Positions 48,795 through 56,441 of a stretch of DNA of 64,000 bases are shown here, in pieces (position 1 is the first letter of the stretch; every line of letters begins with the position of its first letter). This DNA comes from a virus. Below the pieces are notes generated by a model. That model saw only the letters and a list, made by a program, of their open reading frames with translations, was not told the DNA's origin and did no database searches. The stretch covers positions 1 through 64,000 of the IMG/VR virus record IMGVR_UViG_3300032083_003901; one strand, given 5' to 3'. A program made the position numbers and the translations under genes.

Positions 48795-49186
48795 TGAATG
48801 TATCGCATGTAATGGAAAGCTATTTTCGGGAGCAAAAGCAACTGAAAAAAGTCGATCCTATTAGCAGGGCTGGGATTCTCAAAGAAAACCTTCCTGGAAG
48901 CGTGCCTATAGTTGTACCGAGCGAAAAAACTTGGGAACTTCTAGAAGACCCTGAGGCCCTACAAAGACTGTTTAAATTTGACAATGCGGTATCATTAATT
49001 TACTTTCTAGAGGACGTGATTCAATTACAACAAGAAATGTCTCACCACGGCAGAATACTCATAGACAATTTACAAGTTTTGATTCAGATCAATACTAAGG
49101 TAATGGATCGAGTGACTGACTTAGATGTCGAATGGACTCGAAAGGTTGATGAGATCTACAATGAGACAAAATCCGTCAGAGTCTAG
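48794..49186 (+). CDS. Pterin-4a-carbinolamine dehydratase-like protein, probably non-catalytic
   Basis: A 130-residue protein whose ATG overlaps the preceding stop. Residues about 45-125 follow the PCD/DCoH fold: KTWELLEDPEALQRLFKFDN, YFLEDVIQLQQEMSHHGRIL, then VLIQINTKVMDRVTDLDVEW. The His-His pair of the PCD active site is kept (usually HHP; here HHG), but the later Thr-His-(Asp/Asn) is Asn-Thr-Lys, so one catalytic His is missing. It lies among probable virion genes, and no pterin-dependent hydroxylase is nearby. It may be a structural reuse of the fold. Confidence 0.6.
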   Translation: MNVSHVMESYFREQKQLKKVDPISRAGILKENLPGSVPIVVPSEKTWELLEDPEALQRLFKFDNAVSLIYFLEDVIQLQQEMSHHGRILIDNLQVLIQINTKVMDRVTDLDVEWTRKVDEIYNETKSVRV

Positions 49187-49511
49187 TAGTTTTTTTGTAA
49201 GTGATTCAATTAAAGATCTGATAGATAGTAGCTCTTTAGAAGCAAAACCTAGTTCTCATCAACCAGAAATGCAAGATGAGATAATTTTGCAAATTCAAGG
49301 CATTTCTGATTCTCGATATCAACTAGCCGGATGGACTGATTCTTTTTTTATTGTCGAATCTCCCAAAAATCACTTGAACAGATTTGTAAATCCAATTTCA
49401 AAACCAATATTAGCAACTTTTTTCGAAAGACAATACGATATTACACACACGCATGCCCACAAGAAAGATGGCATTTGGTACGTAACATTGTTCTTTCAAT
49501 GTGATATTTAG
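49161..49511 (+). CDS. Hypothetical protein
   Basis: A 116-residue protein; ATG at 49161 lies inside the preceding gene (26 nt overlap). The first 45 residues are Ser-rich and polar. The C-terminal 70 residues form a strand-rich domain (EIILQIQGISDSRYQLAGWT, ATFFERQYDITHTHAHKKDG, IWYVTLFFQC) with a His cluster THTHAH that might bind metal. A late-type ATATTTA motif overlaps its last codons. Family not recognised. Confidence 0.55.
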   Translation: MRQNPSESSSFFVSDSIKDLIDSSSLEAKPSSHQPEMQDEIILQIQGISDSRYQLAGWTDSFFIVESPKNHLNRFVNPISKPILATFFERQYDITHTHAHKKDGIWYVTLFFQCDI

Positions 49512-49515
49512 TGAC
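49501..49515 (+). promoter_or_regulatory. Late-type motif GTGATATTTAGTGAC abutting ATG
   Basis: Nearly identical to the copies at 2153 and 43469. ATATTTA (49504-49510) is 5 nt from the ATG at 49516, and there is no Shine-Dalgarno. Confidence 0.5.
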
Positions 49516-49722
49516 ATGCAAGATCAAAACCAAAATCAACAAAATCAAGATACAACTGAAAATTACTTTGATAAGTTTGTGCAAGATCTAGCTCATAGAG
49601 AAGATCAGCACAGACAACATCAGCACGATCTTCAACGAGCTCATGACATGTGGGAAAAGCGACAAGAGCTTGACCGTAAATACAAAGAGCATACTCAGCA
49701 ACGAATTAGGTACGACAGATGA
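49516..49722 (+). CDS. Gln/His-rich small protein
   Basis: A 68-residue protein, very rich in Gln, Asp and His (QDQNQNQQNQDTTENYF, HREDQHRQHQHDLQRAH), predicted coiled coil or disordered. It starts right after an ATATTTA motif without a Shine-Dalgarno. Its stop overlaps the next start. No family recognised; an upstream in-frame GTG (49501) would put the promoter motif inside the gene. Confidence 0.55.
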   Translation: MQDQNQNQQNQDTTENYFDKFVQDLAHREDQHRQHQHDLQRAHDMWEKRQELDRKYKEHTQQRIRYDR

Positions 49723-50342
49723 AATTCTTTGATGAACTCGACAATATTATTACCATTGCAATCAATGAAGTGATGGATGATGAGCGCCAGCGTCAGCAGC
49801 GTCAATCTAAAGCAATTGATAAGCTTAATCTACGAGCTGGAGATGGCAATATTGAAGAGGTTGAGGAAGCCGAAGAAGAAGAAAAGGACGACGAAGAGCC
49901 CAAGAAACTGAAAGGAAAACCTAGCAAAGAAAAGCCTGAAGATCAGCCAGAAGAAGCAGATCAGGACGAAGATGCAGAAACTCCCGGAACTGCGACTTCC
50001 AAAAAGCTAAAAGATGTTTCGAAAAAACAAATCAAAGCTCCAAGTTTTAAGTCCATTGCAAATAACATCAACCTACTGCGCGGCGGAAAGTCAATCAAAG
50101 ACCCAGAGGTGAGAAAAAACCTGCAAGACTATGTTGACAAACTATCAGTTGAAGAGCGCCGCCAAGTCCTTGTTTACCTAAATAGCTTGGCTCAAGTTAT
50201 GGCAGGAGTCAAATCTGGAGAAGCAGCTTCCGATCCTGATCAAGCAGAAAGAGAAGTCAAGGCAAAGCCGCAAGCTGAACCTAAAAAAGCAAAAGCAAAA
50301 TCTGCTCCTAAGTCTCGAGTTATTGTTGTTGGTGAAGAATGA
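49719..50342 (+). CDS. Acidic/basic low-complexity hypothetical protein
   Basis: A 207-residue protein. The N-terminal hydrophobic-acidic helix FFDELDNIITIAINEVMDDE contains an I-x-E/N-E pattern similar to the other short leader helices. Residues 45-95 are Glu/Asp/Pro/Lys-rich. Residues about 110-165 form a compact helical unit (FKSIANNINLLRGGKSIKDP, YVDKLSVEERRQVLVYLNSL), and the tail is basic. It resembles internal head or core proteins in composition only. Overlaps both neighbours by 4 nt. Confidence 0.58.
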   Translation: MKFFDELDNIITIAINEVMDDERQRQQRQSKAIDKLNLRAGDGNIEEVEEAEEEEKDDEEPKKLKGKPSKEKPEDQPEEADQDEDAETPGTATSKKLKDVSKKQIKAPSFKSIANNINLLRGGKSIKDPEVRKNLQDYVDKLSVEERRQVLVYLNSLAQVMAGVKSGEAASDPDQAEREVKAKPQAEPKKAKAKSAPKSRVIVVGEE

Positions 50343-50692
50343 TAGATTCTGCGCCGTGTAACATTGATCTGATCATGCTGGTTGAAGCAAGCAAGCGTGG
50401 TCAGCACTTGACAATGACCGGAGATTTCGTGAACTGTAACAGTTACGAATGCGCAGAAGATCTAAGAAATAGAATTCATGATGCAGTGCATACTCGTGAC
50501 CTTTCTAGCACTAGGTCTGATGAACGCACCTATTACAACGGAGTCCTCAGGGTTCTTAGGCGCCGATTGAGAGAAGTAGAAAAAGAGCTAAGAAAAAAAG
50601 AAGAGAATTTGAACGAATCCAAGAGCCAAAGAAAAAGGCTGACTGGCATGTCAAATTCCTCTCGGATGCTCAAGATGGCTGGCAAATTCTAG
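50339..50692 (+). CDS. Hypothetical protein with C-terminal coiled coil
   Basis: A 117-residue protein. The first 55 residues look globular (NIDLIMLVEASKRGQHLTMT) with three Cys (positions about 7, 33 and 38). The second half is a basic coiled coil (LRRRLREVEKELRKKEENLN) ending in KRLTGMSNSSRMLKMAGKF. Overlaps the previous gene (ATGA). Family not recognised. Confidence 0.55.
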   Translation: MIDSAPCNIDLIMLVEASKRGQHLTMTGDFVNCNSYECAEDLRNRIHDAVHTRDLSSTRSDERTYYNGVLRVLRRRLREVEKELRKKEENLNESKSQRKRLTGMSNSSRMLKMAGKF

Positions 50693-50701
50693 GAGAACAA
50701 A

Positions 50702-52012
50702 GTGAAAAACAAAAAGATTGAACAGCAAATTCGCTACCTAGAAAGCAAGAGAAAGTTCGAAAAGCTCCTGCGTGAAAACAAGGCTTTACACGAATGGGAT
50801 GACCCTTACGGTCCGGATTCGGGGCTGTTTTCTGCAATTGGCAAAGCCTTCGGTGACATCTTCAAGAGCCTGAAACTAACTGCCATGGACATATCGAACG
50901 AGTTCAGGTGGCTCGGCCAGCAGTTTCTGTACAGAAAGAACCCGGAAAAGTTGGAAAAAGCCAGATCCGACTACAAACGAAAGTACGACAAGCTGCTCAA
51001 AGAGTGGGAGCCAATCGTCAAAGACAGCATGGATGCCATTAAAAACGCAGATCCTTTCATGACAATCGCTTTGGCACCTAACCTCTTTCTGGCGACGAAA
51101 GGCATTCAGGCCGGTGTCGCAGCTGGCAAAAATGCCGCAGAGATTATTGCCGCTGAGGACTGGGAGTCGATCCGAGCAAAGATGAACAAGTTCCAGACAG
51201 GCACACCAGAAAATCCGCAAGCCGGAACAGAGTTAGGTATGGGTGCCCTTTACGATGAAATGCGCAAACAGGGAAATTTGCTCATGAGGTTGACTAATCT
51301 GTTTTCAGGCACATCGGCATCCAAAGCTCCAGCTGCCAAGGGATCCAAAGGAACCAAAAACGAGTCTCGCTTACTGGAACAAGCCGATGACAGAATTACA
51401 GATCCGAATGAATGGCTAGATACTTTCTTCAAGTTGACAGGCATCGATCAAGAATTTGATGCAGCAGCTTCAGAAATGTTGGCAGACAAAATTGTCCTGA
51501 TGCAAGAAATAATACCAACCATTGAAGCATCCAACGCCGTAATCAAGCTAGTCTCGACTGCAAACTTAGAAGAATTTGCAAAGATAACACAGGAAATCGC
51601 TAGAGATTCAGCGCTTTCATCTGATGCTATCGGAGGCATGAAAAGCGTCATGGCAGATATCCAGGAGCAGAGTCGAAAACTGGCCTCATCGGAAGAGTTC
51701 AGAAATCAGCTCGCGAATGTTGAAAACAAAGCAATTGAGCAGATGACAGACGATGAAGTAATGAAGGCTGCGTCAGCCATAGTTTTCAAACAGGCAAAGA
51801 CCAAGTTTGACCAGCAATACATCTCAGATCTGAAAGCTTTTGATGACATTATCCAGGGTTCTAGAAAAGATCTTGAGACCGATAATCAGACCCTTTCTTT
51901 GGTAAAGAAGAGAAAAGATTTGCCAGAATCTTCTGAGTTTTTGAAAGTTTACGATCAATACGACAAGCTGTATAAAGAGTTCAAGAATTTGAAACAACGC
52001 TTGCGCGTATAG
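50702..52012 (+). CDS. Hypothetical virion-type protein with N-terminal helix
   Basis: A 436-residue protein with GTG start after AGGAGA. The N-terminus (KIEQQIRYLESKRKFEKLLR, ENKALHEWDDPYGPDSG) fits the basic amphipathic leader with L-x-E seen in other genes. It is largely helical thereafter (FSAIGKAFGDIFKSLKLTAM, LAPNLFLATKGIQAGVAAGK). A Lys/Gly/Ala linker (about residue 205) precedes LTGIDQEFDAAASEMLADKI and a long helical C-terminus. Not recognised; could be an internal or ejected protein by analogy with the leader. Confidence 0.6.
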   Translation: MKNKKIEQQIRYLESKRKFEKLLRENKALHEWDDPYGPDSGLFSAIGKAFGDIFKSLKLTAMDISNEFRWLGQQFLYRKNPEKLEKARSDYKRKYDKLLKEWEPIVKDSMDAIKNADPFMTIALAPNLFLATKGIQAGVAAGKNAAEIIAAEDWESIRAKMNKFQTGTPENPQAGTELGMGALYDEMRKQGNLLMRLTNLFSGTSASKAPAAKGSKGTKNESRLLEQADDRITDPNEWLDTFFKLTGIDQEFDAAASEMLADKIVLMQEIIPTIEASNAVIKLVSTANLEEFAKITQEIARDSALSSDAIGGMKSVMADIQEQSRKLASSEEFRNQLANVENKAIEQMTDDEVMKAASAIVFKQAKTKFDQQYISDLKAFDDIIQGSRKDLETDNQTLSLVKKRKDLPESSEFLKVYDQYDKLYKEFKNLKQRLRV

Positions 52013-52019
52013 AGGTCGT

Positions 52020-52364
52020 ATGAAAAACAACTGGGTTCCTGAGATTTATTACGAAGAGGCCGATGAAAACGGCCTAACCAGCCACATTCCTTTCATTGCT
52101 GTCCCAGATGAAGAAGAAATGCCAAAATTTCTTTTCGTCTTTGAGTCTCGTGAAACTGGAGAGTTCGAGCCTGGTCCGGACGGTGAAGATCTGCCAGTGA
52201 CACAAATGGATCTTCATCAGTATGCTGACATGTCAGTTCTTAAAGAAGGATTAGATCCTCAAAGTTTCGATCAAGTAAGAGCAGTTTTGGGCTTGCAGCC
52301 ACTATCAGAAGCTGCAGCAGCTGGCAGCCGCATTACCGAAAGAGTTCGGGCCTCACTTTCGTAG
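52020..52364 (+). CDS. Hypothetical phage protein
   Basis: A 114-residue acidic protein, ATG after AGAGG. Conserved-looking elements: IPFIAVPDEEEMPKFLFVFE, SRETGEFEPGPDGEDLPVTQ, DMSVLKEGLDPQSFDQVRAV and LGLQPLSEAAAAGSRITERV. I associate this pattern with short conserved proteins of T4-like phages but cannot give a function. It is the last gene of the block before the GTGTAA promoter at 52369. Confidence 0.6.
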   Translation: MKNNWVPEIYYEEADENGLTSHIPFIAVPDEEEMPKFLFVFESRETGEFEPGPDGEDLPVTQMDLHQYADMSVLKEGLDPQSFDQVRAVLGLQPLSEAAAAGSRITERVRASLS

Positions 52365-52368
52365 TTTT

Positions 52369-52397
52369 GTGTAAAGAAATCTAATACGTGTTATAAT
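52369..52397 (+). promoter_or_regulatory. Promoter GTGTAA-N17-TATAAT
   Basis: GTGTAA (52369-52374), 17 nt, TATAAT (52392-52397), with TG at the extended -10. AGGAGGT and ATG (52426) follow. It separates late-type genes from the nuclease operon. Confidence 0.72.
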
Positions 52398-52425
52398 GAT
52401 CTCATAGTTCTGCTAGGAGGTCTCT

Positions 52426-53091
52426 ATGAGCTACATTTCTCGTAACGCTGTCCATTCTGCTTTGGCAAGTATGAAGCAATTCCATCAGGATTTGCAAACG
52501 CTGCATAGAAATTATGGACTGTGCATGCTTGATAATACCGGGCGACGAAACATTCTTATGTCGTCCGCACAAGAAGAGTTCTTTGCTCAAGAGCTATCAA
52601 AATCTTACACCGGTGTCAGCAACAATGGCAAAACCGGCGAGCCTGACATTCTCATTGGCGAGCTCGATAAAGAGCTCGAGTGCAAAATTACAACGCCTAC
52701 CCCTACAGGCGGAATAAACCTACAAACAGATTATGCCACTTTGGCCAAAAAAGGTGAACTTGATTACCTTTACGTTGTGGCTGACAGGGAATTTGAAAAA
52801 TTCGTTGTGCTTCACTATATTGGTCTTACGAAAGATGACTTTGCAGTACCAAGCGAGTCATCTAGGGGTAAGGCTAAATTGACTAAACATATTGCTGAAT
52901 CAAAGTGTAAAGTCTTGTGGGGTAACGTGCGTAGCAAGAATGAAATTGAGCTAGCCAAACTTCAAAAGAAACTGTCGGAATGCAGTGATCGTGCTGTTAA
53001 AGGCAAACAGAAAATCATGCGTTCAATTGATTACTGGCAGAAACAACCAACTAACTTTGTTTATGATTTCGAGGAATTGAATCGTGTATAA
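52426..53091 (+). CDS. PD-(D/E)xK-type nuclease (restriction-endonuclease-like)
   Basis: A 221-residue protein with AGGAGGT Shine-Dalgarno. SSAQEEFFAQELSKSYTGVS gives the helix with the conserved Glu. KTGEPDILIGELDKELECKI fits the PD...(D/E)xK core (Asp near residue 76, Glu-Cys-Lys near 87-89). DYATLAKKGELDYLYVVADR is the next strand-helix unit, as in type II restriction enzymes. The C-terminal part is basic. A free-standing nuclease driven by its own strong promoter could degrade host DNA, with phage DNA protected by modification; this is inference. No cognate methyltransferase is adjacent. Confidence 0.7.
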   Translation: MSYISRNAVHSALASMKQFHQDLQTLHRNYGLCMLDNTGRRNILMSSAQEEFFAQELSKSYTGVSNNGKTGEPDILIGELDKELECKITTPTPTGGINLQTDYATLAKKGELDYLYVVADREFEKFVVLHYIGLTKDDFAVPSESSRGKAKLTKHIAESKCKVLWGNVRSKNEIELAKLQKKLSECSDRAVKGKQKIMRSIDYWQKQPTNFVYDFEELNRV

Positions 53092-53581
53092 GATCGGACA
53101 AGTCCTTTACATCATCTCTAGCAGCACAAAAGCGATTGAGCCTGTTCAGGTTCATTCTAAGCAGACGCTAGAATCATGGGAAGGAACAACAGTTCAGCAC
53201 ATGTGTTCCACTGTGGATGAAAAAATAATATCTCTAGAAGACCATGGCAAAAAAGGCTTAATAGCTGGGTCATTCGAGACGGTCGAAGAAGCCCAAGCAC
53301 ATTTGCTAAAATTGGCTGCCAATATGGTTGCCAGCTTAGCTGTAAAAGCTAGGGAGCAAGCTCGAGCTTTTGAGAAGCCAGTTAGCGAGGATCAAGAGCT
53401 TCCAGTGCCAGAAGAAGAGCCAGAGCAGAATAAAGAGCCGGCAGAGCAAAGTTTTCCAGAGCCTGCTCCTGAGCAACCTCCTGTCTCTCAATCGCGCCCA
53501 AGGACTCCTCGCGGTGTGCAGATGATAACTTTGCCTGATGGAACTCGTGCTCGAGTTCATCTACCAGCGGATATGCAATGA
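53084..53581 (+). CDS. Hypothetical phage protein with Pro/Glu linker
   Basis: A 165-residue protein. The N-terminal domain (YKIGQVLYIISSSTKAIEPV, QVHSKQTLESWEGTTVQHMC, LIAGSFETVEEAQAHLLKLA) looks like a conserved small phage fold. A Pro/Glu/Gln linker of about 50 residues leads to a short conserved end (GVQMITLPDGTRARVHLP). I have seen such domain pairs in large phages without assigned function. Overlaps both neighbours by 4-8 nt. Confidence 0.58.
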   Translation: MYKIGQVLYIISSSTKAIEPVQVHSKQTLESWEGTTVQHMCSTVDEKIISLEDHGKKGLIAGSFETVEEAQAHLLKLAANMVASLAVKAREQARAFEKPVSEDQELPVPEEEPEQNKEPAEQSFPEPAPEQPPVSQSRPRTPRGVQMITLPDGTRARVHLPADMQ

Positions 53582-54396
53582 AAAATGTACTAATCATTGA
53601 CACGATGAACTTGATGCACCGAGCCCGATACGGTTTTGGTGATGGTCCGCATAAAGTATTCTTTAATTTCTTTCGAATGCTCAAAGGAGAATTGAAGAAC
53701 CACGATCCGAATCTCGTGTACATCGTTGATGAAGGCCACGCGTCAATTTCGAAAGAATTGTCAGCTGATTATAAGGCCAATCGTCAAAAGACAGATGATC
53801 CAGAATTTTGGCGAGAAAAGTCTGAAATCTTGCACACAATTATCAATCAGTCTGGATTTGTTTATATTCGGCACCCAGAGCGCGAGTGCGATGATGTCAT
53901 TGGTCATTTAGCAACTGTTGCTCATAAAGATGATATCGTGACAATCGTTTCGACAGATAGCGATTTTATTCAGCTGATTTCTGACAGAGTTAGACTTTGG
54001 CATCCAAAGAAAAAGAAGTATCTCGATCCTTGGCATTGCGACTACTTGACGTGGAAAGCTCTAAAGGGCGATCCAACTGACAATGTCTCTGGAGTTTCCG
54101 GTATCGGTGCCAAGCGAGCAGACGCTTTGACGCAGAATCCAGATGAGCTACTAAAATTTTTGAATGAAGGTGAAAAATCTGCTGAACGACGACAACAATT
54201 CAAGACATCTTACGAATTGATCAAACTAAAAAGTGTTCCCTTAGAGGGTTTACAGGTAGCTCAATCCGATTTTATTGAAAATCAGATGTTTGAAGAGTTT
54301 CAAAAACGCAACTGTAAGTCTATAATTGGAAAGGCTTGGCCAAAGTGGATTGAAGCTTTCAATAAGGCTGGAGGAAAAAGTGATTTTAAATACTAA
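53578..54396 (+). CDS. Second FEN-family 5' nuclease
   Basis: A 272-residue protein of the 5'-3' exonuclease/FEN family: VLIIDTMNLMHRARYGFG, YKANRQKTDDPEF, RECDDVIGHLATVAHKDDI, VSTDSDFIQLISDRVRLWHP, then GDPTDNVSGVSGIGAKRADA, the H3TH motif. It differs from the enzyme at 18325 in length and sequence, so it is a distinct paralogue. Possible roles are replication primer removal, or T7 gp6/T5 D15-like degradation of DNA together with the PD-(D/E)xK nuclease upstream. Confidence 0.82.
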   Translation: MKNVLIIDTMNLMHRARYGFGDGPHKVFFNFFRMLKGELKNHDPNLVYIVDEGHASISKELSADYKANRQKTDDPEFWREKSEILHTIINQSGFVYIRHPERECDDVIGHLATVAHKDDIVTIVSTDSDFIQLISDRVRLWHPKKKKYLDPWHCDYLTWKALKGDPTDNVSGVSGIGAKRADALTQNPDELLKFLNEGEKSAERRQQFKTSYELIKLKSVPLEGLQVAQSDFIENQMFEEFQKRNCKSIIGKAWPKWIEAFNKAGGKSDFKY

Positions 54397-54580
54397 GCAA
54401 ATGCTACAAGCAGATCAGATTTCGCAACTAAGACAACAGGGCGTCATCAATGAAAGAGAATACGCTTACATTGCTGGTGATCTTCTAGTAGCAGAAAATG
54501 TAACCACGTCTGAAAGGAGAGTTATCGGCAACGCTCGAGAAGTCCTTACAGAAGGTACAAGGCAGGTGCTACGAGGATGA
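54380..54580 (+). CDS. Small hypothetical protein upstream of GroEL
   Basis: A 66-residue protein. A GTG at 54380 sits behind GGAGGA; the ATG at 54401 is an alternative. The sequence (MLQADQISQLRQQGVINERE, YAYIAGDLLVAENVTTSERR) is helical and resembles short phage proteins of unknown function. Its stop overlaps the chaperonin start (ATGA), so both are translated together. Confidence 0.55.
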   Translation: MILNTKQMLQADQISQLRQQGVINEREYAYIAGDLLVAENVTTSERRVIGNAREVLTEGTRQVLRG

Positions 54581-56196
54581 GCACAACCATGGAGTTCGGG
54601 TCGGAAGCTCGAGCAAAATTGATAGCTGGTGTAGACAAGCTGGCCGCTGCGGTAAAAGTGACTCTTGGCCCAATGGGCAAAACAGTTGCGATTAGTCGTG
54701 ATGGCGAAGTTCCACATTTGACTAAGGACGGTGTCACAGTTGCCAGCGCTGTATTTTTGAGCGATCAATATGAGAATATTGGCGCCTCTTTGGTTCGTGA
54801 GGCAGCTCAGAGATCTGCAGCTGTTGCTGGTGATGGCACTACTACATCAACAGTCTTGGCGCATGAGATTATCAAGAATGGTGAAAAGGTAATCTCTGCC
54901 GGCCATAATGTTGTTGATGTTATTGCCGGCATGCGAGATGCTGCCGAGAAAGTAGTCAATGTTCTAAATAAAACACGCGTTGAAATCGATTCTGATACGC
55001 TAGTTGATGTTGCTACCATTTCAGCCAACGGAGACAGGGAACTCGGAGAAATAATCAGCAATGCAATTAACCGAGTTGGTCCGGATGGTGCAGTCTCAGT
55101 TCAGGATGCCAAAGGATACGATACAACTCTAACAGTTGTAGACGGAACTTATATCGATCGTGGATATGAGTCGCCTTATTTCGTTACTGACACTGCAAAG
55201 CAAGTAGCAGAACTCGAGTCTCCGGAAGTGCTCATCATCAACGACGAACTGTCTGCTGTTGCTCCTTTGGTTCCAGTTTTGGAGCATATTGCAGCTACCG
55301 GCGGAAGCCTTTTGATTGTATGCAATGCTGTAGGCGGCGAAGCTCTCCAAGCCCTTGTTTTGAACAGAGTGAAAGCAGGACTTAAGGTTTGCGTCATTAG
55401 GTCACCTGAGTTTGCAGGAGCACGAGTCACTGCGTTGCAAGACCTAGCTTGCCTTGTTGGTGCGCAAGTTGTTACCAATGCGCGAGAACCTCTGAAGCGC
55501 GAAGAATTAGAAAACATCTTGGGCAAAGTGAAAAAAGCAACTGTCACAAACAAGACAACTTTGCTTTTTGGCACCAAACAAACCGAAGATGCAAAAGAAA
55601 GGCTGCAATCGGCACGCGATGTTTTGGATGATCCAGCGGCATCGGTTGATGATAAGAAAATTGCTGAAAGGCGCATGAAAAGGCTGAGCGACGGCATTGC
55701 TGTCATTCAAGTCGGAGGCGCTACAGAAGGCGAGATGATTGAGCGCCGAGACCGTGTTGATGATGCATTGCACGCCGCCAGAGCGGCCCTGAAGGAAGGT
55801 GTTCAGCCTGGAGGTGGTGTAGCATTAGCCAGAGCAAAGAAAGCCATTAGGCGCAATTTTCTAGGCAAAAAGTATGAAACCTACGGCGTCGGTGCATTAG
55901 CATTCTTAGACGCCCTAGATGCTCCACTCAGGCAAATCGCTGAGAATTGTGGAGTTTCACCAGACCTTGTTGTTCAAAAGATCAATAGAATTTCTACTGA
56001 TCACGGCTATGATGGCAAGAACGACAAGTACGGAAACATGTTTGAATTGGGAATCCTCGATCCGCACGCAGTCGTGGTTTCTGCAGTAGAACATAGTTTG
56101 TCAGTTTCGTGTAATTTGTTGTCCATTGGGTGTATAATAGCAGAGGAAGACGGCAATAGTGCCGGTTCTGATGTTGCCTATTTCGATGATGTCTAA
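54577..56196 (+). CDS. groEL: GroEL-like chaperonin (HSP60)
   Basis: A 539-residue group I chaperonin. Equatorial: KVTLGPMGKTVAISRDG, KDGVTVA, AGDGTTTSTVLAHEI with the ATPase Asp (about residue 86), and GVQPGGGVALARAKKA near residue 405. The apical domain spans about 190-370 (DRGYESPYFVTD, then a GGSLLIVCNAVGGEALQALV region). IQVGGATEGEMIERRDRVDD is conserved. The C-terminal Gly-Met repeat tail is absent; instead it ends in an acidic stretch. No GroES is encoded next to it. Some large phages carry their own chaperonin to fold capsid or other virion proteins. It contains a promoter for downstream genes in its 3' end. Confidence 0.92.
   Translation: MSTTMEFGSEARAKLIAGVDKLAAAVKVTLGPMGKTVAISRDGEVPHLTKDGVTVASAVFLSDQYENIGASLVREAAQRSAAVAGDGTTTSTVLAHEIIKNGEKVISAGHNVVDVIAGMRDAAEKVVNVLNKTRVEIDSDTLVDVATISANGDRELGEIISNAINRVGPDGAVSVQDAKGYDTTLTVVDGTYIDRGYESPYFVTDTAKQVAELESPEVLIINDELSAVAPLVPVLEHIAATGGSLLIVCNAVGGEALQALVLNRVKAGLKVCVIRSPEFAGARVTALQDLACLVGAQVVTNAREPLKREELENILGKVKKATVTNKTTLLFGTKQTEDAKERLQSARDVLDDPAASVDDKKIAERRMKRLSDGIAVIQVGGATEGEMIERRDRVDDALHAARAALKEGVQPGGGVALARAKKAIRRNFLGKKYETYGVGALAFLDALDAPLRQIAENCGVSPDLVVQKINRISTDHGYDGKNDKYGNMFELGILDPHAVVVSAVEHSLSVSCNLLSIGCIIAEEDGNSAGSDVAYFDDV
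56109..56138 (+). promoter_or_regulatory. Promoter GTGTAA-N18-TATAAT inside groEL
   Basis: GTGTAA (56109-56114), 18 nt spacer, TG before TATAAT (56133-56138). It lies within the groEL coding sequence and would drive the small gene at 56210 and the sigma factor at 56442 separately from groEL. Confidence 0.58.
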
Positions 56197-56209
56197 GGAG
56201 AATATAAAG

Positions 56210-56401
56210 ATGGCATACACTGTACCTAAGTTTGGTTACGAAGAGATTGTGGCAATGACTGATGATGAGCTTTTTGATAACGTAAAGCGACTCAAGCGAA
56301 TCATCACAAAACGCAAAAAAGCAAACCAGCCTACAGAGGAAGCTGAAGTTGAGATTTGCTATTTGCAGGCGGAGGCTCAGAATCGAGGACACAGAGTATA
56401 A
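56210..56401 (+). CDS. Small hypothetical protein upstream of sigma factor
   Basis: A 63-residue protein with AAGGAG before the ATG. Sequence (YTVPKFGYEEIVAMTDDELF, NVKRLKRIITKRKKANQPTE) is helical and charged. It is expressed either from the groEL operon or from the promoter at 56109. No recognised family. It sits 40 nt before the sigma gene. Confidence 0.6.
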   Translation: MAYTVPKFGYEEIVAMTDDELFDNVKRLKRIITKRKKANQPTEEAEVEICYLQAEAQNRGHRV

Positions 56402-56441
56402 CTTATTTTTTGTGCAACGCTGAGCTCAATTAGGAGACAAT

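Noticed and set aside
53726-53911. Alternative + frame ORF inside the second FEN gene
   Set aside because: It lies entirely within a gene with strong family motifs and has no features of its own.
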